Source: an uncultured Lachnospiraceae bacterium
Lineage (GTDB): Bacteria; Bacillota; Clostridia; Lachnospirales; Lachnospiraceae
Direction: 5' to 3'
Assembly: GCA_947591115.1 (NCBI GenBank)
Contig: CANQCX010000058.1
Coordinates: 1-9,702 of the forward strand
Length of the DNA: 9,702 bases
Every line of letters begins with the position of its first letter. Positions within the stretch are counted from its first letter, which is position 1. Below are positions 6,577 to 9,702 of this stretch, in pieces. A program made the translations under genes and the position numbers. The notes under the pieces are model-generated. The model worked only from the letters and a program-made list of their open reading frames with translations. It was not told the origin of the DNA and searched no databases.

Positions 6577-7602
6577 ATGGACGTAAAAGCATTTTATTAT
6601 GATCTTCCAAAGGAGCTGATTGCGCAGGATCCTTTGGAGGAGCGCTCCGCCTCCCGTCTGATGGTATTAATCCGCAGGACAGGAGAAGTGACGCATAAGG
6701 TTTTTTCGGATATTTTACAATATCTGAATTCCGGCGACTGCCTTGTCATCAACAATACCAAAGTCATTCCGGCGCGCCTGTTCGGGGTAAAAGAGGGGAC
6801 GCAGGGAAAGATCGAACTGCTGCTTTTAAAACGGCTTCAGGACGATGTCTGGGAAACCCTTGTAAAACCGGGGAAAAAGGCAAAGCCGGGAACTAAGATC
6901 GTATTCGGGGACGGAATTTTAACCGGAGAAATCCTTGAAATCACAGAAGACGGAAACCGGAAAATTCGCTTTTTTTACGAAGGAATCTTCGAGGAGATTT
7001 TAGATCGGCTGGGACAGATGCCGCTGCCTCCTTACATTACCCATCAGTTGAAGGATAAGAACCGTTATCAGACGGTTTATGCAAAATTCGAGGGTTCGGC
7101 GGCGGCTCCTACGGCAGGACTTCATTTTACAAAGGAGCTTTTGGAGCAGGTTCAGAGCATGGGCGTAGAGATCGCGGAGGTAACGCTTCATGTCGGCTTA
7201 GGAACCTTCCGTCCGGTTAAAACGGAAAATATTCTGGATCATCATATGCATTCGGAATATTACAGCATTTCCCAAGAAGCGGCGGAGAAGATCAACCGCG
7301 CAAAGGAAAACGGCGGCCGTATCATTGCGGTAGGAACCACCAGCACGCGGACGCTCGAAGCGGCGGCGGATGCAGACGGCAGGCTTCAGGAAAAAAGCGG
7401 ATGGACGGATATATTTATCTATCCGGGATATGAGTTTCGCGTCATCGACGGACTGATCACGAATTTTCATCTTCCGGAGTCCACGCTGGTCATGCTGGTG
7501 TCGGCATTCGCAGGACGGGAGGCGGTGCTTCGCGCCTATGAGACTGCGGTACAGGAGCGTTACCGTTTTTTCAGCTTTGGAGACGCGATGCTGATCCTTT
7601 AA
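6577..7602 (+). CDS. queA: S-adenosylmethionine:tRNA ribosyltransferase-isomerase
   Basis: A 341-residue cytoplasmic enzyme of normal family length. QueA transfers and isomerises the ribosyl group of S-adenosylmethionine onto 7-aminomethyl-7-deazaguanine in tRNA, giving epoxyqueuosine at position 34 of tRNAs with GUN anticodons. Recognisable family segments are the N-terminal FYYDLPKELIAQDPLEERSA (6-25), LVINNTKVIPARLFG (56-70), APTAGLHFT (177-185), HVGLGTFRPV (205-214), GTTSTRTLEA (253-262), LITNFHLPESTL (293-304) and the final FFSFGDAML (331-339). The ATG at 6577 starts ten bases after the pheT stop, so it very likely shares the T-box-controlled transcript. The usual partner tgt does not follow; a PilZ gene does. 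No terminator is visible after the stop. Confidence 0.96.
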   Translation: MDVKAFYYDLPKELIAQDPLEERSASRLMVLIRRTGEVTHKVFSDILQYLNSGDCLVINNTKVIPARLFGVKEGTQGKIELLLLKRLQDDVWETLVKPGKKAKPGTKIVFGDGILTGEILEITEDGNRKIRFFYEGIFEEILDRLGQMPLPPYITHQLKDKNRYQTVYAKFEGSAAAPTAGLHFTKELLEQVQSMGVEIAEVTLHVGLGTFRPVKTENILDHHMHSEYYSISQEAAEKINRAKENGGRIIAVGTTSTRTLEAAADADGRLQEKSGWTDIFIYPGYEFRVIDGLITNFHLPESTLVMLVSAFAGREAVLRAYETAVQERYRFFSFGDAMLIL

Positions 7603-7607
7603 CGTAC

Positions 7608-7636
7608 TTGTCAAAGCGGCGCAACTATTATAAAAT
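7608..7636 (+). promoter_or_regulatory. Probable sigma-A promoter for the PilZ-aroA pair
   Basis: TTGTCA (7608-7613) and TAAAAT (7631-7636) are separated by 17 bases, each one mismatch from consensus. TATTAT at 7626-7631 overlaps but is too close to the -35. The predicted start, about 7643, leaves a leader of roughly 40 bases before the PilZ ATG. Confidence 0.55.
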
Positions 7637-7683
7637 AACAGTGTTGGGGGCAAACATCAGAGCAGGTATCAAGGAGGGTACAC

Positions 7684-8025
7684 ATGGTAGAAGAAAAAAG
7701 AAAACACAAACGGCTGGATCTGGACGTCAACGTACAGTTAGAGCGGCTGGATGAAGACGGGATTACGACGTTAAAGTTCGTTCACGTAGACGTTACCGAT
7801 CTTTCCCGAAGCGGGATTGGCTTTGATTCTAAGAAAAAGCTGGCGATCGGGAGCTATTACGACGCAAGGATCCAGATCTGGACGAAGGAGGTTATCGACG
7901 TAGTAATCGAGATCGTCCGCGGAACGCAAAAGGACAACGGCTATCATTACGGCGGCGTATTTATCGGCATGACCGATACGGATGCGCTGAAAATCGATAT
8001 CTACCAGATCTTTAATGAGGAATGA
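7684..8025 (+). CDS. Single-domain PilZ protein (probable cyclic di-GMP receptor)
   Basis: A 113-residue soluble protein consisting of a PilZ domain alone. Both defining motifs are present: the N-terminal RxxxR (RKHKR, residues 6-10) and DxSxxG (DLSRSG, 39-44), the latter in the first strand region of the barrel. A later YGGVFIG segment (89-95) matches the usual glycine-containing strand near the end of the barrel. With both ligand motifs intact it should bind cyclic di-GMP (family knowledge), so the cell probably has that second messenger. The output is unknown because no fused effector domain is present. AAGGAGG at 7671-7677 is a near-perfect ribosome binding site, six bases before the ATG. 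Its own promoter candidate lies just upstream, and aroA follows after nine bases, so the two are likely co-transcribed. Confidence 0.88.
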   Translation: MVEEKRKHKRLDLDVNVQLERLDEDGITTLKFVHVDVTDLSRSGIGFDSKKKLAIGSYYDARIQIWTKEVIDVVIEIVRGTQKDNGYHYGGVFIGMTDTDALKIDIYQIFNEE

Positions 8026-8034
8026 AAACGATTT

Positions 8035-9333
8035 ATGGAAGTTTATGAGGTAAAGAAAGTAACGGAGCCGCATAAGATTTCTGTGGAGGTGCCGGGTTCC
8101 AAAAGCATCACGAACCGCGCGCTGCTGATCGTTGCGCTCGCGGACGGGAAAAGCCGTCTGACCAATGTGCTGTTTTCGGATGATTCCAGATATTTTCTGA
8201 ATGCTTTAAAAAGCCTCGGCTTTGAGGTAGAGGTCAGCGAAGCGGAAAAGACGGTAACGATTCAGGGACTTGGCGGACGAATCCCTTGCGGGAAGCAAAA
8301 AGGGCAGGCTTTGGCGACAGTTGACGTGGGAAGCGCGGGAACTGCCGCCCGTTTTTTAACCGCTTTTTTAGGGTTGTCTGAGGGCAGATTCCGCCTGACC
8401 TCTTCGGAACAGATGAAAAAGCGTCCGATGAAGGAGCTGCTATTAGCGCTGGAGGAACTGGGCGCTGTCATCGATTACGAAGAAGAAGAATATCATTTTC
8501 CGTTCTGCATCCAAAACAAGGGGTGGAAAAAGCAGGAGGCGGTCATTGATGTAGAGAAAAGCAGCCAGTTTTTGAGCGCGCTTTTGATTTCCTCCGTTCT
8601 TTCCAAGCAGGATTTTTCCGTTTCCGTCCGCGGAACACATGGCATGGCGTATGTGGAGATGACGCTTCGGATCATGGAGCAGTTCGGCGTAAATATCCGG
8701 CGTGACAACGGGCGGTTTTGGATATCAAAGGATGCCGCCTACCGTCCAATGGATTACCGGATCGAACCGGATCTGTCCGCCGCCTGTTATTTTTATGCGA
8801 TGAGTCCGATTCTGCATGTTCCGGCAGTGGTGCGTCATGTCCATACCGGATGTATGCAGGGCGATATTCAGTTTTTATCGGTGCTGGAGGATATGGGATG
8901 CTCTGTAAAAGAAACGGAGGAAGGCCTGACCGTATATCCGCCGGAGCATATGCTGTCGGGCGGCAGATGGGATCTGTCCGCATTTTCCGATCAGGCGCTG
9001 ACGCTTGCGGCGATCGCGCCGTTTGCTTCCGATACGGTAATCATGGAAAACATCGGACATATCCGTTATCAGGAATGTGACCGGATTCAGGCGATTCTTA
9101 CCAATCTGCGCGCAATGGGCATTGCCTGTTCGGAAGAAAACGGCGCGGTTACGATTACGCCGGGAACGGTACATGCATGTGAAATTGAAACCTACGAGGA
9201 TCACAGGGTAGCAATGGCGTTTTCCATCCCGGGACTGGCTGCGGAAGGGTTCCGGATCCGAAATCCCAAATGCTGCGCCAAAACGTTCGAGCATTATTTT
9301 GACGTTTTGGAGCAGTCGGTCATCCATGCATAG
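8035..9333 (+). CDS. aroA: 3-phosphoshikimate 1-carboxyvinyltransferase (EPSP synthase)
   Basis: A 432-residue shikimate-pathway enzyme that joins phosphoenolpyruvate and shikimate-3-phosphate to give EPSP, the precursor of chorismate. Expected active-site segments are present: PGSKSITNR (20-28, with Lys23 and Arg28), GSAGTAARF (99-107), KKRPM (128-132), SSQFLSALL (176-184), Asp319 in FSDQALTLAA, YQECDRI (345-351), YEDHRVAMAF (387-396) and AKTFEHYF (415-422). SSQF rather than SAQxK places it nearer class I than class II enzymes. It departs from E. coli at the proline after GTAMR (Phe107 here), and the usual SKPY serine and lysine positions read HGMAY (202-206). The ribosome binding site GAGGAA (8017-8022) lies 12 bases before the ATG and overlaps the PilZ stop region, so translation may be coupled. 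Confidence 0.95.
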   Translation: MEVYEVKKVTEPHKISVEVPGSKSITNRALLIVALADGKSRLTNVLFSDDSRYFLNALKSLGFEVEVSEAEKTVTIQGLGGRIPCGKQKGQALATVDVGSAGTAARFLTAFLGLSEGRFRLTSSEQMKKRPMKELLLALEELGAVIDYEEEEYHFPFCIQNKGWKKQEAVIDVEKSSQFLSALLISSVLSKQDFSVSVRGTHGMAYVEMTLRIMEQFGVNIRRDNGRFWISKDAAYRPMDYRIEPDLSAACYFYAMSPILHVPAVVRHVHTGCMQGDIQFLSVLEDMGCSVKETEEGLTVYPPEHMLSGGRWDLSAFSDQALTLAAIAPFASDTVIMENIGHIRYQECDRIQAILTNLRAMGIACSEENGAVTITPGTVHACEIETYEDHRVAMAFSIPGLAAEGFRIRNPKCCAKTFEHYFDVLEQSVIHA

Positions 9334-9339
9334 CCGGCG

Positions 9340-9702
9340 TTATCTTTGGTGTATGGTATAGTTCTTTTCTTTCAGAAGGCGTATGGAAAGCTCCAGAGCG
9401 TCTTGGCTGTAAAATTCGATACGCAGGACGCCTTCTTCGAATTCGCGGTTGTTAATGATGCCGATGTTTTTGATGCTGATCCCTTTCCCCGCCAGAATCG
9501 TCGCGATGGTTGCGATTCCTCCGGCTTCGTCGGCAAGATCCAGATAGATCTCATAGATCATGGCAGGCGTCTTTACGCCCGGCACAAAGAAGGAGTCGCG
9601 GTAGTCCTTTGCGGATTGGAAAAACTCCGTCAATGCGAAAGCGTCGTCCGAAGCGATATAGTCCCGCAGTCTGCCGAGCTTTTCCTGATACAGATCGATC
9701 AG
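9340..9702 (-). CDS. tyrA: Prephenate dehydrogenase, C-terminal ACT-domain end (5' truncated by window edge)
   Basis: Reading from the window end at 9702 to the TAA at 9340-9342, 120 codons stay open. The first part (LIDLYQEKLGRLRDYI... then FFQSAKDYRDSF) resembles the helical end of prephenate dehydrogenases. A C-terminal ACT domain follows, with YLDLADEAGGIATIATILAG then ISIKNIGI and an EEGVLRIEF strand. TyrA converts prephenate to 4-hydroxyphenylpyruvate with NAD, and in Gram-positive enzymes the ACT domain binds tyrosine for feedback inhibition (family knowledge). The catalytic domain lies outside the window, so the call rests on this C-terminal pattern. The gene converges on aroA with six bases between stop codons and no visible terminator. 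An internal TTG at 9631-9633 would give a 97-residue ACT-only protein, but the frame continues upstream. Confidence 0.8.
   Translation of the reverse strand: MIDLYQEKLGRLRDYIASDDAFALTEFFQSAKDYRDSFFVPGVKTPAMIYEIYLDLADEAGGIATIATILAGKGISIKNIGIINNREFEEGVLRIEFYSQDALELSIRLLKEKNYTIHQR

Noticed and set aside
6544..7602. Longer QueA starting at TTG 6544
   Set aside because: The 11 extra residues overlap pheT and do not resemble a QueA N-terminus; the ATG at 6577 has its own ribosome binding site and gives the normal length.
8035..9333. Class II (glyphosate-tolerant) EPSP synthase
   Set aside because: The class II SAQxK segment is absent; the protein has SSQF, as in class I enzymes.
9340..9633. Stand-alone 97-residue ACT protein
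   Set aside because: The supposed start is an internal TTG; the frame stays open to the window edge with sequence typical of the TyrA helical region, so this is the tail of a larger protein.
1..9702. Mobile elements, CRISPR arrays, tRNA or rRNA genes, defence systems
   Set aside because: No transposase-like protein, terminal inverted repeats, regularly spaced direct repeats or tRNA cloverleaf sequence was recognised; gene content is housekeeping plus one transporter.

Overview
The window looks like ordinary chromosomal housekeeping DNA of a low-to-mid GC Gram-positive, most likely a clostridial Bacillota of the Lachnospiraceae type. This rests on three things: a tRNA-Phe T-box leader in front of pheS, strong AGGAGG-type ribosome binding sites with sigma-A-like promoters, and a PheS carrying a four-cysteine zinc-type insertion. 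The family assignment is inference; no rRNA or other marker gene is present.

Layout. (1) 1-2710, plus strand: the last 49 codons of an unidentified protein, two related six-helix ABC-2-type permease subunits and a 217-residue ABC ATPase. Together they make a small exporter-like module of unknown substrate. (2) 2711-3105: a gene-free stretch of 395 bases holding a sigma-A promoter and a complete phenylalanine T-box leader with mutually exclusive antiterminator and terminator, followed by an extra hairpin built on the terminator U-tract. (3) 3106-7602: pheS, pheT and queA, tightly packed and very likely one transcript under T-box control. (4) 7603-9333: a likely sigma-A promoter, a single-domain PilZ protein (cyclic di-GMP effector) and aroA (EPSP synthase). 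(5) 9340-9702, minus strand: the 3' end of a prephenate dehydrogenase (tyrA) with a C-terminal ACT domain, convergent with aroA across a 6-base gap.

How the genes fit together. pheS and pheT encode the two subunits of phenylalanyl-tRNA synthetase, and the leader should switch them on when uncharged tRNA-Phe accumulates. aroA makes the chorismate precursor EPSP and tyrA draws prephenate towards tyrosine, so the right half is loosely themed on aromatic amino acids. queA (queuosine tRNA modification) and the PilZ gene have no obvious link to that theme. No mobile element, CRISPR array, tRNA or rRNA gene was recognised, and I found no convincing new multi-gene system. The points most worth a second look are the non-consensus T-box bulge, the extra hairpin on the U-tract, queA placed under probable Phe T-box control, and a divergent EPSP synthase active-site sequence.
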